Below are positions 7,981-16,403 of a DNA stretch of 64,000 nucleotides, piece by piece. The DNA lies in NCBI RefSeq assembly GCF_900130015.1, contig NZ_FQXS01000009.1:112559-176558 (forward strand). The letters are read 5' to 3'. Origin of the DNA: Desulfofustis glycolicus DSM 9705. GTDB taxonomy: Bacteria > Desulfobacterota > Desulfobulbia > Desulfobulbales > Desulfocapsaceae. Each line of letters starts with the position of its first letter. Position 1 is the first letter of the stretch. The notes beneath the pieces were generated by a model. It saw only the letters and a list, made by a program, of their open reading frames with translations, searched no databases and was not told the DNA's origin. Both the position numbers and the translations under genes were made by a program.

Positions 7981-9102
7981 ATGACAGGACCTCTACCGGA
8001 ATATTCGCTGCACAGTCGGATCTTCGTCGCCGGCCATAGGGGCATGGTCGGTTCGGCCATTTTGCGCTTGCTGCGGAAGAAAGGATACGAAAACCTCATC
8101 ACCCGCCGTTCATCCGAGCTTGATCTGACCGATCAACGGGCGGTCCGGCAGTTTTTCGCCGATGAATCAGTCGACCGCGTCGTGTTGGCCGCAGCGCGGG
8201 TCGGAGGAATTTACGCCAACAACACCTATCCTGCAGAGTTCATTCATCAGAACCTGATGATCCAGAGCAATGTGATTCACGAGGCCTGGCGTAGTGGGGT
8301 CAAGCAACTGTTGTTTCTCGGCAGCTCCTGCATTTACCCGCGGGACTGTCCGCAGCCGATGCGCGAGGAGGCGCTGCTGACCGGCCCACTGGAAGTTACC
8401 AACGAGCCGTACGCGGTGGCCAAGATCGCCGGTATCAAGATGTGCGAGGCCTATAATCGCCAGTACGATACCGACTACCGGGCGGTCATGCCAACCAATC
8501 TCTATGGTCCCGGGGACAATTATCACCTGCAGAACTCCCACGTGGTTCCGGCGATCATCAGGAAATATCATCTAGCTCGACTGGCCCGGCAGCAGGATTG
8601 GGACGGGATCGAGGCCGATGAACGGACCTTCGGCCCGATTCCGCGTGACATCAGGATGGCGCTTGGTATCGGCCAGGCGACCGGGCAGCGAGCGCCGACC
8701 GGTGGTTTGGTGCAGGTCGAACTCTGGGGCAGTGGTCAGGCACGCCGGGAATTCCTTCACGTGGACGATATGGCGTCGGCCTGCCTCCATATCATGGAAA
8801 TCGATCGGCAGAACTGGCAACAGGCACTCGCCGAGGGCGATTCGTCAGGTCCGGTGCCTTCTTTCGTCAACATCGGTGTCGGTAAGGATTGTACGATCCG
8901 GGAGCTTGCCGAGGTGATCAGGGAGATGGTTGGCTTTCACGGGGAGACCCGCTACGACACCTCCCAACCCGAGGGCACGCCCCGAAAACTACTCGATACG
9001 AGGCGGTTGCAGCGCTTTGGCTGGCAGCCCTCTTTTTCTCTGGCCGATGGGCTGCGTAACGTCTATACCTGGTACCGGGCACAAACAGAGAACGGGAGGT
9101 GA
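7981..9102 (+). CDS. fcl: GDP-L-fucose synthase with an extra internal segment
   Basis: Epimerises and reduces GDP-4-keto-6-deoxymannose to GDP-L-fucose. The 373-residue protein has the NADP loop GHRGMVG (18-24), LGSSCIYP (113-120) and the catalytic YAVAK (Tyr144, Lys148), then [13 protein letters not shown]. The usual Fcl is about 310-320 residues. Here roughly 45-50 extra residues (about 200-245, between IIRKYHLA and VELWGSG) sit in the substrate-binding half. The ATG at 7981 ([10 protein letters not shown]) is the first start giving family-like sequence; upstream frame overlaps gmd out of frame. It probably shares a transcript with gmd and the following SAT/APS-kinase gene. Confidence 0.94.
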   Translation: MTGPLPEYSLHSRIFVAGHRGMVGSAILRLLRKKGYENLITRRSSELDLTDQRAVRQFFADESVDRVVLAAARVGGIYANNTYPAEFIHQNLMIQSNVIHEAWRSGVKQLLFLGSSCIYPRDCPQPMREEALLTGPLEVTNEPYAVAKIAGIKMCEAYNRQYDTDYRAVMPTNLYGPGDNYHLQNSHVVPAIIRKYHLARLARQQDWDGIEADERTFGPIPRDIRMALGIGQATGQRAPTGGLVQVELWGSGQARREFLHVDDMASACLHIMEIDRQNWQQALAEGDSSGPVPSFVNIGVGKDCTIRELAEVIREMVGFHGETRYDTSQPEGTPRKLLDTRRLQRFGWQPSFSLADGLRNVYTWYRAQTENGR

Positions 9103-9159
9103 CTCCCTCCGTCAGGTTGTCTGGACCAGTTTCGACTCTTCTAGTAAGCGGATGTCGTG

Positions 9160-10863
9160 ATGAAAGGTGAAGATTATTCCGAATCCCTGGTGGTGCACTT
9201 TCGCCGTGCCGAGGAGTTGCGTCGTCAAGCCCTGGACTTGACGGCTATCAATCCAAACGAGCGGCAGCTGTTCGATCTTGAGCTGCTGCTCAACCGCGGT
9301 TTTTACCCACTGACCGGCTTCATGGACCGGGCCGCGTACGAATCGGTGCTTGACGGGCTCACTTTGCCGGACGGGACGGTCTGGCCACTGCCGGTCTGTC
9401 TCGATGTTGACGAACGGACGGCCGCGCAATTGTCGCCGGGACAAAAGGTCGCACTCAATGACCAGGAAGGGTTTTTGCTGGCGATCCTGACCGTCTCTGA
9501 CGTGTGGCGCCCCGATCGACAGGCCGAGGCCGAGCAGGTCTTCGGCAGTTCGGAACCGGCTGCCCATCCCGGTGTCAGGCAGCTGCTCGAGGGCAGCAAA
9601 CCGTTTTATGTCGGTGGCACCGTCGAAGGGATCAGTCTACCGATCCATTACGATTTTCTGCAACTGCGGCTGACCCCGTCGGAAACCGTGCGACGCTTTA
9701 CAATGAACGGCTGGCGCCGGGTACTCGGTTTTCATACCGAGCAATATCTGCATTGTGCTCACCGGGAGATGGTGCTCGATGCGGCCCGTCAAATCGGGGC
9801 GGCGATTTTTCTGCAGCCGGTGGTAGGGCTTGATCATCCGGGAGATGTCGATTTCTTTACCCATATCCGTTGTTACCAGGTATTTACCAGCAAGTTTCCG
9901 CCCAATATGATCATGCTTGGCCTGTCGCCATTTGCTTCACGCCGGGCCGGTCCCCGGGAAGCTTTGCAGCAGGCTATCATGCGCCGCAATTTCGGCTGTA
10001 CGCATTTCATGGTCGCCGATGATCATGCCGATCCGTTTGCCAATCAAAACGGTTCAGCGATGCTTTTTTACGAAAAAGGTGCGGCCCAGGAGTTGGTTGC
10101 TCGATATGCAACGAAGACCGGGATCGAGATGGTCCCGCAGCTGGAATATTGTTACGATGAAGAGAGTGGCACCTACTCTCCACTGTCGGCACAGGAGACG
10201 GACAGCAAGCGCGCCGTTACGTCGACGGAATTGCAGAGCCGGATCGTTCGCGGCGATGAACTGCCCGATTGGTTCGTCTGGCAGGACATGCTTGACGAGT
10301 TGCAGCTGGCTTTTCCACCGAAGTCCAGGCAGGGATTCACCATTTTCATGACCGGCCTGTCTGGGTCGGGAAAATCGACGATCGCCAAGGTGTTGCTGGT
10401 CAAATTTATGGAACTGCGCGAGCGACCGGTAACCTTGCTTGACGGCGATATTGTCAGGAAGAACCTGTCATCGGAACTGAACTTTTCGCGGGAGCATCGG
10501 GATCTCAATGTCACCCGTATCGGCTATGTCGCCTCAGAGATCACCAAGAACGGCGGTATCGCCATTTGTGCGCCGATTGCGCCATACGAGGAGTCACGAC
10601 AGGCAAACCGGGCGCTGATCTCCCGCTATGGCGGCTATATTGAGGTCCATGTTTCAACGCCGCTCGAAATTTGCGAACAGCGTGACCGCAAGGGATTGTA
10701 TGCCAAGGCCCGATCAGGGCGGATCAAAGGGGTGACCGGAATCACCGATCCCTATCACCCGCCTGTCAATCCGGAACTGCGCATCGACACATCAACGATG
10801 ACGCCGCTGGAAGCCGCCCAGGAGATCATGCTCTACTTGCAGCAGCAGGGCTATGTCTCCTGA
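9160..10863 (+). CDS. Fused ATP-sulfurylase-like / adenylylsulfate kinase protein
   Basis: The 567-residue fusion has an ATP-sulfurylase-like N-terminal part (about 1-350) and an APS kinase domain (about 388-567). The kinase part looks complete: Walker A GLSGSGKST (399-407), LLDGD (427-431), FSREHRDLN, ICAPIAPYEESR, KGLYAKARSGRIKG and TGITDPY, so it should phosphorylate APS to PAPS. The sulfurylase part keeps the fold signatures (GFYPLTGFM, VVGLDHPGDVDF, RAGPREAL, NFGCTHF), but the canonical QTRNPxHRAH is FHTEQYLHCAH (191-201): both ATP-contacting histidines remain, while the sulfate-contacting Gln and Arg are lost. GRDHAGP is also altered (ADDHADP). Sulfate activation by the first domain is therefore doubtful. 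With gmd and fcl it may supply PAPS for sulfated sugars. Confidence 0.85.
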   Translation: MKGEDYSESLVVHFRRAEELRRQALDLTAINPNERQLFDLELLLNRGFYPLTGFMDRAAYESVLDGLTLPDGTVWPLPVCLDVDERTAAQLSPGQKVALNDQEGFLLAILTVSDVWRPDRQAEAEQVFGSSEPAAHPGVRQLLEGSKPFYVGGTVEGISLPIHYDFLQLRLTPSETVRRFTMNGWRRVLGFHTEQYLHCAHREMVLDAARQIGAAIFLQPVVGLDHPGDVDFFTHIRCYQVFTSKFPPNMIMLGLSPFASRRAGPREALQQAIMRRNFGCTHFMVADDHADPFANQNGSAMLFYEKGAAQELVARYATKTGIEMVPQLEYCYDEESGTYSPLSAQETDSKRAVTSTELQSRIVRGDELPDWFVWQDMLDELQLAFPPKSRQGFTIFMTGLSGSGKSTIAKVLLVKFMELRERPVTLLDGDIVRKNLSSELNFSREHRDLNVTRIGYVASEITKNGGIAICAPIAPYEESRQANRALISRYGGYIEVHVSTPLEICEQRDRKGLYAKARSGRIKGVTGITDPYHPPVNPELRIDTSTMTPLEAAQEIMLYLQQQGYVS

Positions 10864-10886
10864 TCTGCCGATCTGTCCCGCACAAG

Positions 10887-11792
10887 CTACTCAAACCGCT
10901 TTTTCACCGATCGGATAAAATCTTTGGTCAGTCGGGGATGTGATTCGAGTACCTCGAATACTTCCGGGGAGAGGGAGTTTTTAAAAAACTCGTCGATCTG
11001 GGCGTAGGTCATTCCCCGTGCGACCGCTTCTTCTGCCTTACTGGTGATGAGCTCTCGATCTTCCGGACGATCGACATAGGAAAGGATCCCGGCAACGACA
11101 TCGGGCAATGCTGTTTTTTCTCGCAGTTCGTCGATATCGCTTGTCAGCTGGCTGAGTTGTTCATCCATTCGCCGTTCGAGGGTGTCGAGCCGGGCGGTCA
11201 ATCCGTCCAGCTTTTCAGCGACGGTCTGAAATTGCTCCATCATTTCCTGATGGTCATGTGCTGGTGCGGGGAGGGATTCATCCGTCGACTGCTGCAGGTT
11301 GCTGACCTCATGCTGCAGCGCTGCCAGTGATGTTGCCGCAGTGGCCAGATGTGATTGCTGTTCCTGCATCCGGCTGTGCAGGGTTGCAACCTGCCGGGCC
11401 AACTGGTCGTACTGCGCATCCGGTGCGACGCTACCGCCGGTGATGGTACTATCGTCGGCCGCGTCCCGTTTCACGACAAGGCGTGCGACGTTTCCGCCAC
11501 CAAGTCTTTCCCACAGATTGATGAGTGTTTCTTTGAGCTGCCGGCTCAGATCGCGAGCCTTATCGATGGAGTGAATCGATACCGCCGCGATAAAGAGGCC
11601 GATGATGATGGCAATGGAGATGATGATGGCCAGAAACAGGCCGATGATAAACAGAAGCCCGGAGGCAAGTCCGGAGATACTGCCGAGAAACCCGTCCGGC
11701 TCGGAGTTGGCGACGATGGAGATGAGGAGAAAGACGACCAGGAGAATGGCCCCCGACTGGATGAGTGGGTTTTTCAAATCGTTTTTGTTCAT
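10887..11792 (-). CDS. Membrane-anchored coiled-coil protein, function unknown
   Basis: A 301-residue protein I do not recognise. It has a hydrophobic segment at 11-29, a second long very hydrophobic stretch at about 36-74 (likely two helices), then a soluble part with heptad-rich, Gln/Leu-rich coiled coils at about 126-170 and 180-228. A C-terminal domain (230-301) ends in a basic SVKKRFE. The start ATG at 11792 follows GAGGAG; the longer frame lacks a matching ribosome site. It converges on the SAT/APS-kinase gene, 23 bp away. A scaffold or structural role is possible, but nothing in the sequence fixes it. Confidence 0.75.
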   Translation of the reverse strand: MNKNDLKNPLIQSGAILLVVFLLISIVANSEPDGFLGSISGLASGLLFIIGLFLAIIISIAIIIGLFIAAVSIHSIDKARDLSRQLKETLINLWERLGGGNVARLVVKRDAADDSTITGGSVAPDAQYDQLARQVATLHSRMQEQQSHLATAATSLAALQHEVSNLQQSTDESLPAPAHDHQEMMEQFQTVAEKLDGLTARLDTLERRMDEQLSQLTSDIDELREKTALPDVVAGILSYVDRPEDRELITSKAEEAVARGMTYAQIDEFFKNSLSPEVFEVLESHPRLTKDFIRSVKKRFE

Positions 11793-12022
11793 AATGCGCT
11801 CCTCGCAGTGATGGTCCGGCTTATTTTGCTCCTCCGCAGCGTCTCTTTGTCCCGGGACGGCGCCGGTTGCTGGCCCGCAGCGGATCGGCAACGATCGATT
11901 CCTATTTTCAATCAACACGCAAAACCTGACAGTGTCAAGGTGTGCTGTCGGCAAATGGAAACATTATGCTCATTTTTATCCGGGAGCGCAAGCAACCTGC
12001 GACGAGTTGATCGTCCAGGGGC

Positions 12023-13279
12023 TCACCGACGCGGCAGTACGGTCATGGCAAGGTTCCGGAGGGCCTCTAGTCGTTGGACCACCGGAGGATGGCTGTAGCT
12101 GATTGCTACCGCCACGGGGTGGGGGGTGAGATTGCTCAGGTTTTCGCGGCTCAACCGCTTCAGGGCGTGTGCCAGTGACTCGGCTCGACCGGTCGATTTG
12201 GCAGCGAATCGGTCTGCCGAAAATTCGTGGCGCCGGGAGATATAATTGGTGCCGATACCGAGCAGAGTGTTGAGCGGGGCATAGAGAAAGGCAAAGAAGA
12301 CGAGACTGGCATAGATTGAAACGTGGTCCATGCGAAAGGCGGCGAAAAGACCGTGGTTTTCCAGGATCAGGCTCAGCAGGAAGAAGAGCAAACCGGTCTG
12401 TAATGCAGAGAGAGCCATCATTTTCCAGATGTGTCGTTGTTTGAAGTGGCCCATTTCGTGGGCCAGCACTGCAACGATTTCATTGTCGTCCAGTTTGTCC
12501 AGCAGGGTATCGAAAAAGACGATTTTGCGAAATCTACCGAATCCGGTGAAAAAGGCGTTGAGCTTTGTTGATCGCTTCGAGCCGTCCATCGTATAGATGC
12601 CGCCGATGTTGAAGAGCTGCTGCCTGACATAAGCGAGGATCCGTTCTTTCAGCGGTCCGTCGGCAAGGGGGGTGAACTTGTTGAACAGCGGCATGATCAC
12701 AACCGGCGCGAGGAATTGGAGGACAATGCCGAAAACAACGACGCCGAGCCAGCAATAGAGCCAGGCCAGCTCACCGCCGGTTTCGAAGAACCAGAGAAGC
12801 AGGGCGAGCAGTGGACCGCCGATGATCAGCGCAACCAGCAGGCCTTTGCAGATATCGGTGAAGAAGGTGAGCGGGCTGGTTCGATTGAAGCCGAATCTTG
12901 CTTCTATGGCGAAGGTCGAATAGATGGAAAAGGGGAGTCCGAGGAGAAAGGAAAGCAGTATCAGCAGAGCGGTGAAGACAAGACCGGTGACGATCGGGCC
13001 GTCCACCCAGGAGCGGGCCAGGTGATCGATCGAATTGAAGCCGCCGGCCACCAGAAAGATCACGGTGACCGTGGTGCTGATGCTGTTTTGCAGCAGCCCG
13101 AAACGGGTCGTGACGCGGGTGTAGTGCTGGGATCTGCGATAGTCCTCCGGATCGTAGATATCGGCGAATTCGTCGGGTAGCCGGGGAGACAGTGCCTTCA
13201 GGTTGAGGCGTGCCACCACGACGTCGAGGATGAAATGGGCGACGATGACCGCCAGGACAAAGAATAACCAGAAATTCAT
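12023..13279 (-). CDS. M48-family zinc metalloprotease (Ste24/CAAX-protease-like)
   Basis: A 418-residue membrane protease with several hydrophobic helices in the first 200 residues and around 285-345. The zinc motif is HEMGH (His274, Glu275, His278), with the downstream third-ligand motif in RRHEFSADRFA. Overall length and order, including the N-terminal EDYRRSQHYTR segment (45-55), match the Ste24/CAAX prenyl protease 1 group rather than the shorter HtpX. In bacteria this group is thought to serve membrane protein quality control; its substrate here is unknown. It follows the complex I operon on the same strand, separated by a strong palindromic repeat. Confidence 0.92.
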   Translation of the reverse strand: MNFWLFFVLAVIVAHFILDVVVARLNLKALSPRLPDEFADIYDPEDYRRSQHYTRVTTRFGLLQNSISTTVTVIFLVAGGFNSIDHLARSWVDGPIVTGLVFTALLILLSFLLGLPFSIYSTFAIEARFGFNRTSPLTFFTDICKGLLVALIIGGPLLALLLWFFETGGELAWLYCWLGVVVFGIVLQFLAPVVIMPLFNKFTPLADGPLKERILAYVRQQLFNIGGIYTMDGSKRSTKLNAFFTGFGRFRKIVFFDTLLDKLDDNEIVAVLAHEMGHFKQRHIWKMMALSALQTGLLFFLLSLILENHGLFAAFRMDHVSIYASLVFFAFLYAPLNTLLGIGTNYISRRHEFSADRFAAKSTGRAESLAHALKRLSRENLSNLTPHPVAVAISYSHPPVVQRLEALRNLAMTVLPRR

Positions 13280-13293
13280 AAGAAAAACTCAGC

Positions 13294-13330
13294 CAACGGC
13301 GGGACAGGTTTTAACCTGTCCCGCCGCTAA
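13294..13330. repeat. Short palindromic intergenic repeat, best copy
   Basis: CGGCGGGACAGGTT (13297-13310) and AACCTGTCCCGCCG (13313-13326) form a perfect 14-bp inverted repeat around TT, flanked by CCAA and CTAACTTT. It lies between the nuoN stop and the M48 protease start. This is the reference copy of a family found in about ten places in this window. It could end the nuo transcript as a hairpin, although no long T-tract follows on either strand. Confidence 0.85.
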
Positions 13331-13362
13331 CTTTAAGAATTAAACAAAACACAAACTTTTAA

Positions 13363-14778
13363 CTACAACACCGCGGCGATGGCGGTGGCGGCAATCTGCA
13401 GAAAGCCTCCCGGTGCGACGCCCATCGCGATGATAATGAGCAGGAGCACGACGGCAACGCCGGCGCGGAGCGGTCCTGGCTGAAGCGTTTGCCCGGCTTT
13501 CTCAGGATCGGTGCAATAGGCCATACGCACCGCCGACAGATAGTAAAAGAGTGCAATGGCGGTGTTGAGTGCGGCCAGGATGACCGGAATGATCAGGCCC
13601 TGCTTGAAGGCGTTGACGAGCAGCATGAACTTGCCGGTAAAGCCGACGAACGGTGGAATCCCGGCCAGGGCGAACAAACCGATGGCCAGAGTCAGGGCAA
13701 GCAGCGGCGAGCGCTGATGGAGGCCGGCGAGATCGGCGATGGCTAGATTTTCTCCATTGGTGGCAACGGTGCAGATAACCAGGAAACAGGCGAGGTTCAT
13801 CGCCGCATAGCCGGTCACGTAATAGAGCGAGGTCGCATAGCCGTCGGCGCCGAAGGTGAGCAGGCCGAAGAGCACGAACCCGGCATGGGAGATGGCCGAG
13901 TAGCCGAGCATTCGTTTGAGATCGGTTTGTACCAAGGCGCAGAGGTTGCCATAGAACATCGAGCCGATTGAGCAGAACAGCAGAATTGAAACGAGGTTTT
14001 CGCTATCGCCTGCGGCCAGGGAGACGATCCTGATGAGCATGGCCGTCGCCGCGATCTTCGGTACAGCGGCGATGAAAGCGGTGGTCTCGTTGGCCGCTCC
14101 TTCGTAGATGTCGGGAACCCAGAAGTGGAAGGGAAAGAGAGCCAACTTGTAGAAAAAGCCGGCAAGAACCATCATTATCGCCACCATGGCTGCCGGTTCA
14201 CTCGTCATCAGCGCCAGCGCGTCAATGATGTCGGTCAGATAGGTCGAGCCGGTCAGCCCGAAGAGGTAGCTCATGCCAAAGAGCATGAAACCGGTGGTCA
14301 TCACGCCGAAAAGCAGGTATTTGATGCCCGATTCCATCTGGAAGACCACGTTGCCGCTGCGGCTGCGCATCGGCACCATGATATAGACGGCAAAACTTGA
14401 TAGCTCCAGCGCGACGAAAATGGCCAGCAACTCGACGCTGGAGACGAGCATCATCAGTCCGAGTACACCGATCAGCAGGAACAGGTAATATTCGGCCTGG
14501 ACGTCATTTTTGACGCCGGGCGCGGTGCCTGAGAAGAGCAGTACAATAAGGGTTGCCGAACCGATCAGAAGTTTGAAGACCTGCGAAAAACGATCGACCC
14601 GGTAGGATTCGTAAAAGAGGCTGCCATCCAGTCCGAGACCGGCAATCGTGGCCAACAGGACCGCGGCGCCGAGAACGACGGCGAGGCGATGTATCGTTGG
14701 GGCGGTCGGTTTGCCGAGGCTAACCAAAAACATGACGAGAGCGGACAGCAGCACGATCAGTTCGGGGAGAAAGAGCAT
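13363..14778 (-). CDS. nuoN: NADH-quinone oxidoreductase subunit N (antiporter-like)
   Basis: A 471-residue polytopic membrane subunit of complex I, one of the proton-channel antiporter-like subunits. It carries the family core ESGIKYLLFGVMTTGFMLFG, the proton-path lysine region KLALFPFHFWVPDIYEGA and KRMLGYSAISHAGF. Length and last position in the operon fit NuoN. It follows nuoM by 41 bp on the same strand. The downstream side carries a palindromic repeat, then an unrelated protease. Confidence 0.95.
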   Translation of the reverse strand: MLFLPELIVLLSALVMFLVSLGKPTAPTIHRLAVVLGAAVLLATIAGLGLDGSLFYESYRVDRFSQVFKLLIGSATLIVLLFSGTAPGVKNDVQAEYYLFLLIGVLGLMMLVSSVELLAIFVALELSSFAVYIMVPMRSRSGNVVFQMESGIKYLLFGVMTTGFMLFGMSYLFGLTGSTYLTDIIDALALMTSEPAAMVAIMMVLAGFFYKLALFPFHFWVPDIYEGAANETTAFIAAVPKIAATAMLIRIVSLAAGDSENLVSILLFCSIGSMFYGNLCALVQTDLKRMLGYSAISHAGFVLFGLLTFGADGYATSLYYVTGYAAMNLACFLVICTVATNGENLAIADLAGLHQRSPLLALTLAIGLFALAGIPPFVGFTGKFMLLVNAFKQGLIIPVILAALNTAIALFYYLSAVRMAYCTDPEKAGQTLQPGPLRAGVAVVLLLIIIAMGVAPGGFLQIAATAIAAVL

Positions 14779-14819
14779 GGTCAGATTCCTTCCTTAGTCG
14801 ATATCCTGTTTCATACGCC

Positions 14820-16343
14820 TTATGGCCGCAGCCAGGAAACGGCGGACAGCGTCTCGGCCTGGTGGGCCTGCAGGTTGGTCAACAGGGCCGAAACGCTTTC
14901 ATCCATCAATGCAATAAACGGGGCCGGGCCGAGACCGATCCACAGGACAAACAACAAAAACGGGGCCAGGGTGACGATTTCGCGACGATTGAGATCGCTG
15001 ATCCAGGATTGATCCGGGTTGTCCGTTCCTCCCCAGATGATTTTCTGTAGCATTCTCAGCATGTAGGCGGCTGCCAGCACGGCGCCGGGGATGGCCGCCA
15101 GAGCGAGCACGATATCGTATTGAAAGGTTCCGGCCAGGATCATGAACTCGCCGATAAAGCCGTTGGTGCCGGGGAAACCGAAGGAGGCCAGCGAGAAGAA
15201 GGCAAGAAAGGTGACAAAGACCGGCATGTAGGTACCGATCCCGGCGGCGCTGCTCAATTCCCGGCTATGCGTACGTTCATAAATCATGCCGACACAGAGA
15301 AACAGTGCGCCGGTGGTCACGCCGTGGTTGACCATCTGCAGGATGGCGCCTTCGATGCCCTGCTTGTTGAGCAGAAAGATGCCGAGCGTGACGAAGCCCA
15401 TGTGACCGACCGATGAGTAGGCGATCAGTTTTTTCATGTCCTGCTGGGCCAGTGCGGTAAAACCGCCGTAGATGATGCCGGCGATCGACAGCCAGAGCAC
15501 GTAGGGCATCATCAAGAAAGTGGCGTCGGGGACGATCGGCAGAGCGAAGCGGAGAAAGCCGTAGGTTCCCATCTTCAGCAGAATTGAGGCCAGGATGACC
15601 GAACCGGCGGTGGGCGCTTCGACATGGGCGGCCGGTAACCAGGTGTGGAACGGGAACATCGGCACCTTGATGGCAAAGGCCAGGAAAAAGGCGAGAAAGA
15701 CCAGGATCTGTGCAGTGCTGCCGTAGGACTGCCACATCATATCCGGAATATAAAAGGAGTAGCCATTTTGCCGGTACAACCAGATGATGGCCACCAGCAG
15801 CAGGATCGAGCCGGCCAGCGTGTAGAGGAAGAACTTGATCGAGGCGTAGATCTTCCGCGGGCCACCCCAGATGCCGATGATCAGATACATCGGGATCAGC
15901 ATCGCTTCCCAGAGTACGTAGAAGAGGACGAAATCAAGGGCGACGAAGACACCGATCATCGCCGTCTCCATGACCAGCAGGCAGATCATGAAGGTTTTCA
16001 CCCGGACCTTGATATAGGACCAGGAAGCGAGTACGCAAAACGGCATGATCAGCGCGGTCATCAACACAAGCAGAATGGAGATGCCGTCGACGCCGACGGT
16101 GTAATTGATGCTCAGGGCAGCAATCCAGGGATGGGTCTCGCCGAATTGAAAGGCGGCGGTACTGCGATCAAACCCGGCCAGAAGAAGCAGAGAGAGCAAA
16201 CCGACCAGGGCTGTTACGGCGAGCGAGACGGATCGACAGGCACCGTCGCCCCTGAGCGGCAGCAAAAGCAAGGCGCCGGCCAGCGGTAGAAAGATCAGAG
16301 CACTGAGCAGCGGAAATCCCGGGTTGAGCAGAAGTTGATCCAT
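14820..16343 (-). CDS. nuoM: NADH-quinone oxidoreductase subunit M (antiporter-like)
   Basis: A 507-residue polytopic subunit of the complex I membrane arm. It shows the NuoM signatures YTVGVDGISILLVLMT, YVLWEAMLIPMYLIIGIWGG with the conserved membrane glutamate, FLAFAIKVPMFPFHTWLPAAHVEAPT, and KKLIAYSSVGHMGFV. Proton translocation through the central Lys/Glu/His line is established for the family. It starts 60 bp after the NuoL-like gene and precedes nuoN. Confidence 0.95.
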   Translation of the reverse strand: MDQLLLNPGFPLLSALIFLPLAGALLLLPLRGDGACRSVSLAVTALVGLLSLLLLAGFDRSTAAFQFGETHPWIAALSINYTVGVDGISILLVLMTALIMPFCVLASWSYIKVRVKTFMICLLVMETAMIGVFVALDFVLFYVLWEAMLIPMYLIIGIWGGPRKIYASIKFFLYTLAGSILLLVAIIWLYRQNGYSFYIPDMMWQSYGSTAQILVFLAFFLAFAIKVPMFPFHTWLPAAHVEAPTAGSVILASILLKMGTYGFLRFALPIVPDATFLMMPYVLWLSIAGIIYGGFTALAQQDMKKLIAYSSVGHMGFVTLGIFLLNKQGIEGAILQMVNHGVTTGALFLCVGMIYERTHSRELSSAAGIGTYMPVFVTFLAFFSLASFGFPGTNGFIGEFMILAGTFQYDIVLALAAIPGAVLAAAYMLRMLQKIIWGGTDNPDQSWISDLNRREIVTLAPFLLFVLWIGLGPAPFIALMDESVSALLTNLQAHQAETLSAVSWLRP

Positions 16344-16403
16344 CTCGTTGAGTCCTTGATCTTGTGGGAACCTTGGAATTACGAATTTAAAGTTCCCCTT
16401 ATA

